Source: Burkholderiales bacterium
GTDB lineage: Bacteria; Pseudomonadota; Gammaproteobacteria; Burkholderiales; SG8-41
NCBI GenBank assembly: GCA_020854035.1
Contig: JADZGE010000058.1
Span: 43,001-107,000, forward strand
DNA: 64,000 bases
Direction of reading: 5' to 3'
Position numbers and translations under genes: made by a program
Notes under the pieces: generated by a model
The model's database searches: none
Told to the model about the DNA's origin: nothing
What the model saw: only the letters and a program-made list of their open reading frames with translations
Shown here: in pieces, positions 52,778 through 64,000 of the stretch
Layout of the letters: each line of letters starts with the position of its first letter
How positions within the stretch are numbered: the first letter of the stretch is position 1

Positions 52778-53064
52778 CTACGGCCACGGCGCTTGCGCGG
52801 CTCGCTCGATTTCGTGCTTCTCCCGGCAGAAGCGTGGGGACGAGGGCTCCAGGCTCACCGCAGGTGCGGGAATTCCGTGGAAATATCCGGCGCCGTAAGC
52901 ACCCGTGCCATCGCCCACCTCGATGCAGCAGAGGCCATGACCCTCGAGCCGGCGCCCGGCTTGCCGGCGATCTCCGCGGCAATGTTCTCGGCGACGACAC
53001 GGGCCTGCCCGTCGGCGAACACTCCTGCCCCGGGCACGAACATGCCGATCGGCAGTCGGATCAC
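52778..53064 (-). pseudogene. C-terminal remnant of an FAD-dependent pyridine-nucleotide/sulfide-quinone-type oxidoreductase, frameshifted
   Basis: GAGVFADGQARVVAENIAAEIAGKPGA in one frame continues as HGLCCIEVGDGTGAYGAGYFHGIPAPAVSLEPSSPRFCREKHEIERAAQAPW in another. Confidence 0.65.
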
Positions 53065-53172
53065 AGTGGCGCCGCCGTGTCCATTCGAAGAGCTGGTTCA
53101 GTACGCCAGAATCGCGGCCGAAGACCGAGACCGTCGGCGCTCGGCCGGAGCAGGCGTGCTCCGAGAACCCCC

Positions 53173-56001
53173 TCACGCAGGGCGAGTGCCGTCTGCCAGT
53201 TGCTCCAGAACATACGGCATGATTCCACCGGCGGAGAAGTAAGCCACCTCGATCGGCGTGTCGATCCGAAGCTGCAGCGGCACCGCTTCGCGCCGCCCGT
53301 CGCGGCGTTCGATGCGGAGCTTCGCGCTTCCACGCGGCCGCAACGCGCCGTCGAGCTCGACATCGAAGCGCTCGCTGCCATCCAGGGCGAGCGTTCTCGC
53401 GCTCACGCCTTCCCCGAGCTGGCAGGGCAGCACGCCCATGCCGATGAGGTTGACGCGGTGGATGCGCTCGAACCCGCGGGCGATCACGGCGCGTACGCCG
53501 AGGAGACGCGTGCCCTTGGCGGCCCAGTCGCGCGAGCTGCCCGAGCCGTAGTCCTGTCCCGCGATCACGACCAGCGGCACGCCCTCGGCGCGGTAGCGCT
53601 CGGCGGCGTCGTAGATGCCCATGCGCTCGCCTTCCGGCTGGTGCACGGTGACGCCGCCCTCGACACCGGGCACCATGAGGTTGTGAACGCGCACGTTGGC
53701 GAACGTGCCGCGCACCATCACCTCGTGGTTGCCGCGGCGCGCGCCGTAGCTGTTGAAGTCGGCTTCCGCCACCCCGTGTTCGAGCAGGTAGTGGCCGGCG
53801 GGCGAGGCCGGCCGGATGGCACCCGCCGGGCTGATGTGGTCGGTGGTGATCGAATCGTCGAGGATGGCGAGGGCACGCGCACCGGATACCGCGGCCGACG
53901 GCGGTTGCGCCATCGCCGCGCTGAAATACGGCGGTTCGCGGATATAGAGCGAGCCCGGCTCCCACTCGTAGAGGAGCCCGTTGCCGACGGGGATGTCGTT
54001 CCACATCGGGTTCTGGCGTGCGAAGCCGCCGTACACGCGGCGGTACTCCCGCGGATCGAAGGCACTAGCGAGGAGAGCATCGATTTCCCGCGCCGACGGC
54101 CAGAGCTCGCGCAGGAAGACATCGCGCCCGCCCGCGCTCGCCAGCGGCTCGCGCGTAAGGTCGATGTCGATGCGCCCGGCGAGGGCGAACGCGACCACCA
54201 GCGGCGGGTTCATGAGGAAGTTCGCCTTCACGCTCTGGTGAATGCGCGCCTCGAAGTTGCGGTTGCCCGACAGTACGCTGGCGACGATGAGGTCCTCGTT
54301 CACCACCGTTTCCTCGAGCTCCCGGTCGAGCGGGCCGGAGTTCCCGATGCAGGTCGTGCAGCCGAAGCCGACGAGCTGAAAGCCCAGCTGGTCCAGGTAG
54401 GGCTGCAGCCCGGTTTTCGCCAGGTACTCGCTCACCACGCGCGAGCCCGGGGCGAGCGAGGTCTTCACCCAGGGCTTGACGGTGAGCCCGCGTTCGACCG
54501 CCTTGCGCGCAAGCAGGCCCGCCGCGAGCATGACCACCGGGTTCGAAGTGTTGGTGCACGAAGTGATCGCCGCGATGACCACATCGCCGTGCTGCAGCTC
54601 GCAGGCCGCGGGACGCGCGTGCCGTGGCGCCTGCTCCCCGGGCCGGTTCGGCGTCGGCCGGTTGTTCATCATCTCGGCCTCGGTCTGCGGGTTGGTGTCC
54701 TGCGTGTGTCCCGCGGGAAGCACGTCCCCGGATTGCTCGCCGCCCCCCGGCCGCGGCGGCGGGCCGTCCCCGAGCCGCACGGCTGCGCGCCGCGTCGCCT
54801 GCGGCTTGCCGTAGCCGTCCGCGCCGTGTAGCAGGGAGAGAAACCGCTCCTTGAGCTCGCCCAGGCCGATCCGGTCCTGGGGGCGCCTGGGGCCGGCGAC
54901 CGAGGGCTCGATCGCCGCGAGATCGACGTCGATCACCTGCGAGTAGTCGCACTGGCCCTTCCCCGGCATGCCGAACAGCCCCTGCGCGCTGAAGTAGCGC
55001 CGCACGGTCTCGACCTGCTCGTCGCTGCGCCCGGTCGCCTTCAGGTAGCGGCAGGTCTCGCCGTCCACCGGGAAAAAGCCGATCGTGGCGCCGTATTCCG
55101 GCGCCATGTTGCCGAGCGTCGCGCGCTCGGAGACGGAAAGGCGCGCGGCGCCCTCGCCGTGAAACTCGACGAACTTGCCGACCACGCGCGCCTGACGCAG
55201 GACCTCGGTGATGCGCAGCACGAGATCGGTGGCGGTCGCCCCCGGTCGCAGCTCGCCGTGCAGGTGCACGCCGACAACATCGGGCAGGAGGAGGTACACC
55301 GGCTGGCCCAGCATCGCCGCCTCGGCCTCGATCCCGCCCACGCCCCAGCCGAGCACGGCGAGCCCATTCACCATCGTGGTGTGCGAGTCGGTGCCGACCA
55401 GCGTGTCCGGATACAGCACGCCGTCCTTCTCCAGCACGCCGTGCGCCAGGAACTCGAGATTCACCTGGTGGCAGATGCCGAATCCCGGCGGCACGATGCG
55501 CAACCCATCGAAGGCCTGCGCGCCCCATTTGAGGAAGCGGTAGCGCTCGTCGTTGCGCCGGAACTCCATCTCCATGTTGAGCCGCAGCGCTTGCTGCTGG
55601 CCGAAGTAATCGACCTGGACGGAGTGGTCGATGACGAGATCGACCGGCACCGCCGGCTGCACGCGCCGCACGTCGCGCCCGCGCCGGACCATCGCCCCAC
55701 GCATCGCGGCGAGATCGACGAGCAGCGGCACTCCGGTGAAGTCCTGCAGGAGCACGCGCGCCACGACGAACGGTACTTCCGCGGTGCGCGTTGCGGCCGG
55801 CTGCCATCGGGCGAGCGCCTCGATATCTCCCTCGCCGATGCGCCGGCCATCGGCGTTGCGCAGCACCGACTCGAGCACGATGCGCAGGCTGACGGGCAGC
55901 CGGGAGAGCCGCACACCGGCTTTTTTTTCGAGCAGCGGGAGCGAGTAATAGGCCACGGTCTTCCCGGACGGGAGCTCCAGACGCCGGCGCACCTCGATCA
56001 T
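53173..56001 (-). CDS. acnA: Aconitate hydratase
   Basis: [134 protein letters not shown]. Confidence 0.96.
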   Translation of the reverse strand: MIEVRRRLELPSGKTVAYYSLPLLEKKAGVRLSRLPVSLRIVLESVLRNADGRRIGEGDIEALARWQPAATRTAEVPFVVARVLLQDFTGVPLLVDLAAMRGAMVRRGRDVRRVQPAVPVDLVIDHSVQVDYFGQQQALRLNMEMEFRRNDERYRFLKWGAQAFDGLRIVPPGFGICHQVNLEFLAHGVLEKDGVLYPDTLVGTDSHTTMVNGLAVLGWGVGGIEAEAAMLGQPVYLLLPDVVGVHLHGELRPGATATDLVLRITEVLRQARVVGKFVEFHGEGAARLSVSERATLGNMAPEYGATIGFFPVDGETCRYLKATGRSDEQVETVRRYFSAQGLFGMPGKGQCDYSQVIDVDLAAIEPSVAGPRRPQDRIGLGELKERFLSLLHGADGYGKPQATRRAAVRLGDGPPPRPGGGEQSGDVLPAGHTQDTNPQTEAEMMNNRPTPNRPGEQAPRHARPAACELQHGDVVIAAITSCTNTSNPVVMLAAGLLARKAVERGLTVKPWVKTSLAPGSRVVSEYLAKTGLQPYLDQLGFQLVGFGCTTCIGNSGPLDRELEETVVNEDLIVASVLSGNRNFEARIHQSVKANFLMNPPLVVAFALAGRIDIDLTREPLASAGGRDVFLRELWPSAREIDALLASAFDPREYRRVYGGFARQNPMWNDIPVGNGLLYEWEPGSLYIREPPYFSAAMAQPPSAAVSGARALAILDDSITTDHISPAGAIRPASPAGHYLLEHGVAEADFNSYGARRGNHEVMVRGTFANVRVHNLMVPGVEGGVTVHQPEGERMGIYDAAERYRAEGVPLVVIAGQDYGSGSSRDWAAKGTRLLGVRAVIARGFERIHRVNLIGMGVLPCQLGEGVSARTLALDGSERFDVELDGALRPRGSAKLRIERRDGRREAVPLQLRIDTPIEVAYFSAGGIMPYVLEQLADGTRPA

Positions 56002-56055
56002 GGTTCTTCCCCTTCAATGAGACAGGCTTCGGGGCTCCCGCTCCGGTCGTCCCGG

Positions 56056-58384
56056 TCAAACCGTTACAGGGTTCGGGCTTTCGGGATCGATCCCGTAGTT
56101 GCGGATCGCTTCACTCACTCTTGCCGGCGACACCGCTTTGATGTCGGAGAGGGCTTTCATCGCGGCGACGGCCACGTAGTGGCGGTCGATCTCGAAGAAC
56201 CTGCGCAACTTCTCGCGCGTATCCGAGCGGCCGAATCCATCGGTACCGAGGGCGGAGACGTGGCGGCCGGGAAGAAACGGGGAGATCTGGTGAGAAAAAA
56301 GCTTGATGTAGTCTGTCGCTGCGATAATCGGCCCGTCGCGGTCCTTGAGGCAGGCCTGCAGGTGCGATACGCGCGGCGCGTGCCCGGGGTGCAGCATGTT
56401 CCAGCGCTCCACCGCCAGGGCATCGCGCCTCAGCTCGTTGAAACTCGTGGCGCTCCAGGTGTCCGCCGAAACGCCGAAATCGCGTTCGAGCAGTTCGGCG
56501 GCGGCGATGACTTCGCGCAGGATCGTTCCGCTGCCGAGCAGCTGGACCTTTGGGGCACCCTTGCGCGTCTCGCCTTCGCGCAGCAAATACATGCCTTTCA
56601 GGATCGCTTTCTCCACGCCCCCGGGCATCGGCGGGTGCGCGTAATTCTCGTTCATCACGGTGATGTAGTAATAGATATCCTCCTGCTCCCGATACATCCT
56701 GCGCAGGCCGTCCTGGATGATCACGGCGAGCTCGTAGCAAAACGCCGGATCGTACGAAATACAGCCCGGTATCGTCGACGCAAGGATGTGGCTGTGGCCA
56801 TATTCGTGCTGCAGGCCTTCACCGTTTAGCGTCGTGCGTCCCGCCGTGCCGCCGAGGAGAAATCCCCGCGCACGCATATCGCCTGCGGCCCAGGCGAAAT
56901 CGCCCATTCGCTGGAAGCCGAACATCGAGTAGAAGATGTAGAACGGGATCATCGGCTGGCCGTGCGTGCTGTAGGACGTCGCGGCCGCGATCCACGAACA
57001 CATCGCGCCTGCCTCGGTGATGCCTTCCTCGAGAATCTGGCCCTTTTTGTCTTCCCTGTAGTACATCAACTGTTCCGAATCCTGGGGACGATAGAGCTGG
57101 CCCACCGGGGAGTAGATACCGAGCTGACGGAACATCCCTTCCATGCCGAAGGTGCGTGATGTTCTGGCCCTCGCCCGACTCGCCCATGCCGTAGCCTTTG
57201 ACCGTCTTCGCCAGAATAACGGTGGGTTGACCCTCGTGCCGGATCGCCGCCGCATAGGCGGCGTAGACCTTGTGCGGGTCGTGACCACCGCGGTTCAAGC
57301 GCCAGATATCGTCGTCCGACATGTGCGCCACCATGTCCAGGAGCTCGGGGTATTTCCCGAAGAAATGCTTGCGCACGTACGCACCGTCGTTCGCCTTGAA
57401 GGCTTGGTATTCGCCGTCGACGCATTCCTCCATGCGCCTGAGCAGCAGGCCTTCGGTATCCCGCGCCAGCAGCGGATCCCAGTACGAACCCCAGATGACC
57501 TTGATGACGTTCCACCCCGCTCCGCGAAAAACCGATTCCAGCTCCTGGATGATCTTGCCATTGCCGCGCACGGGACCATCGAGCCGCTGCAGGTTGCAGT
57601 TGATGACGAAGATCAGATTGTCAAGCCGCTCGCGTGCCGCGACGGAGATTGCGCCAAGGGATTCCGGCTCGTCCATCTCGCCATCGCCCAGGAATGCCCA
57701 TACCTTGCGGCCCTCCGTATCGACAATGCCCCGAGCTTGAAGATATTTCATGAAGCGCCCCTGGTAGATGGCCATCAGGGGCCCGAGTCCCATGGATACG
57801 ATCGGGAACTGCCAGAAATCGGGCATCAGCCACGGGTGCGGGTACGAGGACAATCCCTTGCCGCCAACCTCCCGGCGAAAATGCTTCAACTGCTCCTCGG
57901 TGAGGCGCCCTTCGAGAAACGCGCGGGCGTAGATGCCCGGGGAGGAGTGCCCTTGCAGGTAGACCAGGTCGCCGCCATGCTTATCCGAAGGGGCATGAAA
58001 GAAATGGTTGAAGCCGACATCGTACAAAGTTGCAGCCGAAGAGAATGTGGCGATGTGTCCGCCGATACCGTGGGATTCCTTGTTCGCGCGTACCACCATC
58101 GCCATTGCGTTCCAACGCACCAGCGAGCGGATCTTGTGCTCGAGCGCCGCGTCGCCCGGCGAGCGCTGTCCCCGTGAGGGCGGAATGGTGTTGATGTACG
58201 GCGTGTTGGCGCTGTAGCGGATGTCAGCGCCGTTGCGCCGCGCTTTCTCCATCAGTTTCTCGAGCAGGAAACTCGCGCGTGCCGCGCCCTCGCGCTCCAG
58301 CACCGAATCGAGCGCCTCGAGCCACTCTCTTGTTTCCAGCGGATCCGTATCGGGATTCATGTTCTCGATGTCCATGGCTCGCAT
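56056..58384 (-). pseudogene. aceE: Pyruvate dehydrogenase E1 component with internal deletion and frameshift
   Basis: N-part to [19 protein letters not shown]; the next bases encode, in another frame, [33 protein letters not shown]...IPVSLREKLRRFFEI-type C-part ending NYGIDPESPNPVTV*. About 110 residues normally between HQ(X)K and ARTFGMEG are absent. Confidence 0.85.
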
Positions 58385-58599
58385 CGTTCGAGGGCCACCA
58401 GCCGGCGGCGCAGGTCATGCGATCAGCCGCGATGACCTGCTCCAGCATCCCGTCGAACCCAGGCAGCCAGTCCTTCGTGCGGATCTCGCCGGGGGGCGTG
58501 GCGGATGTCTCTTGATGATTCTGCGGTCGGATCGAAGTCGTCAACCGGGATCAAGACCGTATGCATCTCAGTGCCTGCCGCACGTAGGACATGCCGGCG

Positions 58600-58885
58600 A
58601 AGGGCAAGGTTCCCACACGCCGAGCAGCTGGCGTGGCTTCCATGACCACGCGACGTTGTGGATCGCTGCCTCTGGCTTTCTCGCGGTGCAGCGGTTCAAA
58701 GCAGGCATCGAGAAAGCCTTGTCCTCTACCGCGAACGCTCTCCCTGTCCCGAGATCACCACCCACGTGCGAGCCGGACGAGCACGGCGCCACGTGCCCGA
58801 CTCGATCCCGGCGCTGCGATATCGAATTGCCCGCGAACTCGTGCGCCTTCTGCCTCGCTGCCGCTGCTGCGGCTCGTTGAGTGCC
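58600..58885 (+). mobile_element. Degenerate C-terminal fragment of an IS701-like transposase
   Basis: SSWRGFHDHATLWIAASGFLAVQRFKA in one frame and RARRHVPDSIPALRYRIARELVRLLPRCRCCG in another, resembling the end of IS701-type transposases (SWRG.HHH...; RHV..SI...R..I...L...LPRCPCC). Confidence 0.45.
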
Positions 58886-59055
58886 CTACGCGGCAGCGGC
58901 GCCCGCTGCCGGTGGGCGCCATCTTCGGACAGCCATCGGCGCCGGGAGATTTCACATTCAATACGCCCGCGCGCGACGTTGTGACATCAACCGGGGGACG
59001 GTGAGCGCGACGGACGTGGTGGTGGCGCGGGCGACGCAGTGATCGGGAGAGGCGC

Positions 59056-59217
59056 ATGGAACACTTCCTGCTGGGTGGGTTGCTGATCGGCGGTCCGATC
59101 GCAATCTCCGGCGCGATCACCATCGCATGCTTCGTGGCCATGTTCGTGATGCTGTTCCGGCGCGCCGGGTGGGATGCGCGGAACCCGAAGCATCACGTGC
59201 CGCGCGACGATCGATGA
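59056..59217 (+). CDS. Small single-TM protein (53 aa), unknown
   Basis: MEHFLLGGLLIGGPIAISGAITIACFVAMFVMLFRRAGWDARNPKHHVPRDDR. Confidence 0.5.
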   Translation: MEHFLLGGLLIGGPIAISGAITIACFVAMFVMLFRRAGWDARNPKHHVPRDDR

Positions 59218-59450
59218 GGATTCCCTCGTGCGCGGATTCCGGGCTTCGCGATGAACGCCCTCGGCGCCGAGGAGCCGTTCGAGCCGCGGCGCGCGAAGTC
59301 ACCCGCACCGATCCCGGTGCGGCTGTGGGTACTGTCGCTGGTGATCGTGGCGAGGGCGGTGTGGAGGTGTCCCGTTGCGAGGATCATACCTGATGCGGGG
59401 TTGCATTCCGGGCGGTATGCGGCTCTGGTCATCGGGCATGGATACACTCC

Positions 59451-59789
59451 TCATGCGTGGGTTGCATGGCTCATGACATCGATCGCCAGCGCGGAGTGGG
59501 CGTAAGCGCCTCCCGCGCGCATTTCTGCCGCGACCCAGATCGCCTCCATGATTTCCTCCTCGGTCGCACCGCGCTTCAGCGCCCCCGCGGTGTGCCCGCG
59601 GATACAGTACGGGCATTGCGTGACATGTGCGACGGCTACTGCGATCAGCTGCTTGGTCTTCTCTGAAAGCGCACCTTCCGCGAATACGGCCTTGCCGAAA
59701 GCCTGGAACGCCTCGAGTTGCCTGGGCGCGAGCTGCTTGCGCTTCCCGGCGATTTCGCGGGTCGAGGCGGGATAAAGGGTTTGTTCCAC
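59451..59789 (-). CDS. Carboxymuconolactone decarboxylase/AhpD-like protein
   Basis: FGKAVFAEGALSEKTKQLIAVAVAHVTQCPYCIRGHTAGALKRGATEEEIMEAIWVAAEMRAGGAYAHS. Confidence 0.93.
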   Translation of the reverse strand: MEQTLYPASTREIAGKRKQLAPRQLEAFQAFGKAVFAEGALSEKTKQLIAVAVAHVTQCPYCIRGHTAGALKRGATEEEIMEAIWVAAEMRAGGAYAHSALAIDVMSHATHA

Positions 59790-59927
59790 GAGGATCTCCC
59801 GATCAATAACCGGAAAACTCTTCCGTCCGGATGCGGCCTTCGTTCACGGCGGCGTCGCCCGGAATCCTTCTCCACGAAGCCAGCATCGACGCCGTTCCCG
59901 ACCGGCACGGGTAATGGATCGCGCCGG

Positions 59928-60353
59928 TTACTTGAGGGTCGCCGCGAGCGTGATCTCCGTGCCGGCGAGAGCCTGTGACACCGGGCATCCCGCTTTCGCG
60001 GCCTCGGCCCATTGCATGAAGGCGGCGCGATCGATGCCCGGTACTTTCGCCTCGCAGACGAGATGGCTCCCCTTGATTCTGAAGCCACCGTCCTGCGGGG
60101 AAATGGTGACCTGCGCGGTGGCGTCGATGTAATCGGGCTTGAAGCCGGCATTTCCCAGCATCAGCGACAGCGCCATCGCGAAGCAGCCGGCGTGCGCCGC
60201 ACCGAGGAGTTCCTCGGGATTCGTTCCACCGCCGCTTTCGAAGCGGGAGCTGAACGAGTACGGCGCCTTGAACGCCCCCTTCCCGAAGCAGACCTGGCCC
60301 CTGCCTTCCTTGATGCTCCCTTCCCAGCGTGCATGCGCTTCGCGTGTAGCCAT
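59928..60353 (-). CDS. OsmC family peroxiredoxin
   Basis: MATREAHARWEGSIKEGRGQVCFGKGAFKAPYSFSSRFESGGGTNPEELLGAAHAGCFAMALSLMLGNAG...CPVSQALAGTEITLAATL. Confidence 0.93.
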   Translation of the reverse strand: MATREAHARWEGSIKEGRGQVCFGKGAFKAPYSFSSRFESGGGTNPEELLGAAHAGCFAMALSLMLGNAGFKPDYIDATAQVTISPQDGGFRIKGSHLVCEAKVPGIDRAAFMQWAEAAKAGCPVSQALAGTEITLAATLK

Positions 60354-60473
60354 TGCGGTCCTTTCCCAACGTATCGCTCTCGATGTTGAGACCGCGCCGG
60401 CGCAATTTCGTTTCATCCGTCTTGAACGCTCAGGAGCGCATCGGAAAGCCCGAGAAATCATGACCTCACCATC

Positions 60474-60640
60474 ATGACGCGCGCAGTCGCGACCGTACCG
60501 CCCGATACGCCGGTCATGGAGATCCCCACACTGCCCGAATCCCGGAGCATCAAACGGGTCCCGGTCACGCACGAGGACCGGGTCGCTGGCATCATCAGCC
60601 GATCGAAGTCGGCGATTCCGGCGCGACACGGCTGGCCATG
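60474..60640 (+). pseudogene. Isolated CBS-domain fragment
   Basis: MTRAVATVPPDTPVMEIPTLPESRSIKRVPVTHEDRVAGIISRSKS, a CBS half with no preceding or following partner domain. Confidence 0.55.
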
Positions 60641-61019
60641 TACGGCGGGCTTGTACGGTTATCGAAGGCGCGGCACGATGTGGACACGCACGTCACCATC
60701 ATCCCGAATCACGGCAAGCGTCGGGTGAACCATGGGCATCGGCGCGCTCTACGTTTCGGCGCAAGTCCACGACGACCGGGACGCACTTTCCGACAACCAG
60801 CTCAAGTGGTTCGCCGCCGCCACCGCGGGCACGGCCAGGCTCGCCGCATCGCCGCATCCACACCCCCTTGCGTCTCGGTCTTTGACACAACGCTCACGAA
60901 CTCGCCGCTTCGGGTTCACGGCCCCGCCCGGCGACTTTCCCGCCCGACTGGAAGTGCAATGGAAGCGCGTGCCCCTATGATCCCCACGGCGTCGGAACAT
61001 CGCGGTCCGGGGGTGGAGG

Positions 61020-61928
61020 ATGGCGAGCAGGGCGAGCACACCGCGGCAAAGGCTGTCCGTCGCCACGCTCGCGGCGATCGCGGGTGTGGCCGCCGCGCTG
61101 GCGGGTCCGGCGAACACCGCCGGCGCCGGGACGGCGTCGGGCCAGCGGATCTTCCAGCAGAGCTGCTCCGCCTGCCACACCATCGGCGGAGGTGACCTGG
61201 TCGGCCCCGACCTGAAGGGCGTCACCGCGACGCGTCCGCGCGAGTGGCTCGAGCGCTGGATCGCCGCGCCCGACCGCATGCTCGCCGCGAAGGACCCGGT
61301 TGCGACCGAGCTGCTGCGCCGCTTCCACGACGTGCCGATGCCGAACCTGCAGCTCGGCGCTGCCGAGGTGAGCGCGGTCCTCGCCTACCTCGAGAGCGCC
61401 GCGCCAGGTCCTGCGGCTCAGGCCGCGCCGGCCTCGAGCACGAGCGAGGTCGCTGGCGACGCGCCGATCGGCAAGGAGCTTTTCACCGGCACCCGGCGCT
61501 TTGCCAACGCCGGACCGCCGTGCATGGCCTGCCACAGCGTCTCCGGCATCGGCGCGTTCGGCGGCGGCCAGCTCGGCCCCGACCTGACCACGGTGGTGAC
61601 GCGCCTCGGCGGGCCGGGCGCAGTCGATGCCTATCTCACCGGCTCGCCGACCTGGACCATGCGGGCAATCTGGTCGCGCCGGCCGATGACGGGCGAGGAG
61701 CGCGCCGACGTGATCGCGTTCCTGCGCGATGCGGCGGTGACCGAGCGCCCGGCGCAGGCAATCTGGCAGCTCGCGGGGCTCGCTCTACTGGGGCTTGCGA
61801 TCCTGCTCGCGCTTGCCGGCTGGTTCGGGCGCGGGCGGCTGCGCGATGGCGTGCGGCGCCCGATGCTCGCGAGATCACGGCACGCCGGCGCCGCGCGCGG
61901 CGCGGCGGGCGCAGCGAGGAGAAGCTGA
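61020..61928 (+). CDS. Diheme cytochrome c with C-terminal TM anchor (NarC-like)
   Basis: Two CXXCH motifs (CSACH, CMACH), N-terminal signal-like helix, C-terminal [26 protein letters not shown]; stop overlaps the narG start. Confidence 0.88.
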   Translation: MASRASTPRQRLSVATLAAIAGVAAALAGPANTAGAGTASGQRIFQQSCSACHTIGGGDLVGPDLKGVTATRPREWLERWIAAPDRMLAAKDPVATELLRRFHDVPMPNLQLGAAEVSAVLAYLESAAPGPAAQAAPASSTSEVAGDAPIGKELFTGTRRFANAGPPCMACHSVSGIGAFGGGQLGPDLTTVVTRLGGPGAVDAYLTGSPTWTMRAIWSRRPMTGEERADVIAFLRDAAVTERPAQAIWQLAGLALLGLAILLALAGWFGRGRLRDGVRRPMLARSRHAGAARGAAGAARRS

Positions 61929-64000
61929 TGGGCTGGATACTCGACCTCGTCAAACCCGAGGCGCGCAGGTGGGAGGAGTTCTACCGCAACCGCTGGCAGC
62001 ACGACAACATCGTGCGCAGCACGCACGGCGTGAACTGCACCGGCGGCTGCTCCTGGGCGGTATACGTGAAGGACGGCATCATCACCTGGGAGATGCAGCA
62101 GACCGACTACCCGATGCTCGAGGCCGGCCTGCCGCCCTACGAGCCGCGCGGCTGCCAGCGCGGCATCTCGGCCTCGTGGTACGTCTACAGCCCGATCCGG
62201 GTGAAGTACCCCTACATCCGCGGCACGCTGCTCGACCTGTGGCGCGAAGCAAGAGCCGCGCACGCCGATCCGCTGCTCGCCTGGGGCGCGCTGGTCGAAG
62301 ATCCGGGGAAGCGCGTGCGCTTCCAGCAGGCGCGCGGCAAGGGCGGTTTTCGCCGCGCCGGGTGGGACGAGGTGGCCGAACTGATCGCCGCCGCGTGTTT
62401 GTACACGGCGCGCAAGTGGGGGCCGGATCGGGTGTTCGGCTTCTCGCCGATCCCGGCGATGTCGTTCCTCTCCTACGCCGGCGGTTCGCGTTTCCTGCAG
62501 CTCTTCGGCGGCGTGAACATGAGCTTCTACGACTGGTACGCCGATCTGCCCAACGCGTTTCCCGAGATCTGGGGCGACCAGACCGACGTGTGCGAGAGCG
62601 CCGACTGGTACAACGCGAAGTTCATCGTCTCGATGGGCTCGAACCTGAACATGACGCGCACCCCGGACGTACACTTCATTTCGGAGGCGCGCCACGAGGG
62701 GGCGAAGTTCGTGGTGATCGCGCCGGACTTCAGCCAGGTGGCCAAGTATGCCGACTGGTGGATCCCGATCCAGGCCGGGCAGGACACGGCGCTCTGGATG
62801 GCGGTCGACCACGTGATCCTGAAGGAGTTCTACGCCGAGCGCCGGGTGCCATACTTCGAGGACTACCTCAAGCGCTACACCGACTGCCCGTTCCTGGTCG
62901 AGCTGCTGCCCGACGGCAAGGCCTGCCGCACCGGGCGGCTCCTGCGCGCCAGGCGCCTCGCGCGTTACCGGGACGTCGAGAACGGCGACTGGAAGATGCT
63001 GATGCTCGATGCGAGGAGCGGCGAGCCGCGCATGCCCAAGGGGCAGGTGGGATTTCGCTGGGGCCCGGAAAAGGGCAAGTGGAACCTGTCGCTGGAAGAC
63101 GGTCTCGACAACAGCCCGATCGATCCGCTGTTGAGCTTCCTCGAGCGCCCGGACGCCATGATCCCGGTCGCGTTCGACGATTTCGCCGGCAACGGCACCG
63201 TCACCCGCAACGTGCCGGCGCGGCGTATCGCCACCCCGGACGGAGAAGCGCTCGTGACCACCGGCTTCGACCTGCTGATGGCCCAGTTCGGCGTCGGCCG
63301 CGGGCTCGCCGGCGACTACCCGTCGAACTACGACGAGGACGCGCCCTACACGCCCGCCTGGCAGGAGAAGCACACCGGCATCGGCCGCGATACGGTGATC
63401 CGCCTCGCGCGCGAGTTCGCGGCGAACGCCGAGGCGACGCGAGGCCGCTCGATGATCATCGTCGGCGCGAGCGTCAACCACTGGTACTACAACAACCTCT
63501 CCTACCGCGCCCCGATCACCGCGCTCATCCTGTGCGGCTGCTGCGGCCGCAACGGCGGCGGCATGAACCACTACGTCGGCCAGGAGAAGCTCGCCCCGAT
63601 CGCTCCCTGGACCACGCTCGCCTTCGCGCTCGACTGGCTGAAGCCGCCGCGGCGCGTGCAATCGCCGATCTGGCACTACGCCAACAGCGACCAGTGGCGC
63701 TACGAGGCGGAGTTCACGGAGTACGGCATGGCGCCGCAGAACGCGCGCTGGGCGAGGGGCCATGCGCTTGACCTCGAAGCGAAGGCCGTGCGCCTGGGCT
63801 GGATGCCTTACGCGCCGCACTTCAACCGCAACCCGCTCGACATCGTGCGCGAGGCCGAGAGCGCCGGCGCGAAGGGCGAAGCCGAGATCGTCGCGCGCGT
63901 CGTCGGGCAGATCGGTCGCAAGGAGATCCTCTTCGCGGTGGAGGACCCCGACGCCGAGGAGAACTGGCCGCGCGTGTGGTTCATCTGGCGCGGCAACGCC
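61928..64000 (+). CDS. narG: Respiratory nitrate reductase alpha subunit (truncated by window end)
   Basis: [110 protein letters not shown]. Confidence 0.97.
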   Translation, partial: MGWILDLVKPEARRWEEFYRNRWQHDNIVRSTHGVNCTGGCSWAVYVKDGIITWEMQQTDYPMLEAGLPPYEPRGCQRGISASWYVYSPIRVKYPYIRGTLLDLWREARAAHADPLLAWGALVEDPGKRVRFQQARGKGGFRRAGWDEVAELIAAACLYTARKWGPDRVFGFSPIPAMSFLSYAGGSRFLQLFGGVNMSFYDWYADLPNAFPEIWGDQTDVCESADWYNAKFIVSMGSNLNMTRTPDVHFISEARHEGAKFVVIAPDFSQVAKYADWWIPIQAGQDTALWMAVDHVILKEFYAERRVPYFEDYLKRYTDCPFLVELLPDGKACRTGRLLRARRLARYRDVENGDWKMLMLDARSGEPRMPKGQVGFRWGPEKGKWNLSLEDGLDNSPIDPLLSFLERPDAMIPVAFDDFAGNGTVTRNVPARRIATPDGEALVTTGFDLLMAQFGVGRGLAGDYPSNYDEDAPYTPAWQEKHTGIGRDTVIRLAREFAANAEATRGRSMIIVGASVNHWYYNNLSYRAPITALILCGCCGRNGGGMNHYVGQEKLAPIAPWTTLAFALDWLKPPRRVQSPIWHYANSDQWRYEAEFTEYGMAPQNARWARGHALDLEAKAVRLGWMPYAPHFNRNPLDIVREAESAGAKGEAEIVARVVGQIGRKEILFAVEDPDAEENWPRVWFIWRGNA

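Noticed and set aside
52834-54831. 665-aa plus-strand ORF opposite acnA
   Set aside because: Antisense to clear aconitase sequence; low-complexity composition.
58386-58570. Possible universal-stress-protein start (MHTVLIPVDDFDPTAES) on the minus strand upstream of aceE
   Set aside because: Only a few residues are suggestive and the frame becomes non-protein-like immediately.
60732-60980. 82-aa ORF MGIGALYVSAQVHDDRD...
   Set aside because: No recognisable family and composition typical of chance ORFs in GC-rich DNA.
61631-63820. 729-aa minus-strand ORF opposite narG, and the 61795-63771 plus-strand out-of-frame ORF
   Set aside because: Both overlap well-conserved narG coding sequence in wrong frames.

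Overview
This is a GC-rich proteobacterial chromosomal window, probably betaproteobacterial. That guess rests on gene content only: nine Bug/TctC-type periplasmic receptors and a DUF1445-pxpB-pxpC operon. I recognise about 45 plausible protein genes. No rRNA, tRNA, CRISPR array or intact mobile element was seen. Main blocks: (a) 1-13 kb: a truncated UbiD decarboxylase, a lectin-like protein with a PEP-CTERM-like tail, an asparaginase, a kinase-cNMP fusion, and SDR/enoyl-CoA hydratase/acyl-CoA dehydrogenase/nitronate monooxygenase genes with two Bug receptors. (b) 13-22 kb: a CmcJ/NvfI-like oxidoreductase, a TerC-Usp fusion behind a yybP-ykoY (Mn2+) riboswitch, glycogen phosphorylase, a phosphoketolase remnant, transaldolase, and a signal-peptide-bearing methyltransferase. 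(c) 22-45 kb: a catabolic island with seven Bug receptors, each near different small-molecule enzymes. It holds two paralogous GntR regulators whose divergent promoters carry nearly the same palindrome (GTATACSATATACC). (d) 45-50 kb: the DUF1445-pxpB-pxpC operon, a Gfo/Idh/MocA oxidoreductase and a YceI protein. (e) 50-64 kb: a PAS-GAF-BTAD regulator, acnA, a disrupted aceE, AhpD-like and OsmC proteins, then a diheme cytochrome c overlapping narG (truncated by the window end). The most unusual window-wide signal is a set of genes with internal deletions or frameshifts: phosphoketolase, a molybdopterin oxidoreductase, a dihydroxyphthalate-decarboxylase-like gene, aceE, an FAD oxidoreductase, an amidohydrolase, a CBS protein and an IS701-like transposase. 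This suggests genome decay or, alternatively, assembly error. All family calls come from reading the translations; no database search was run.
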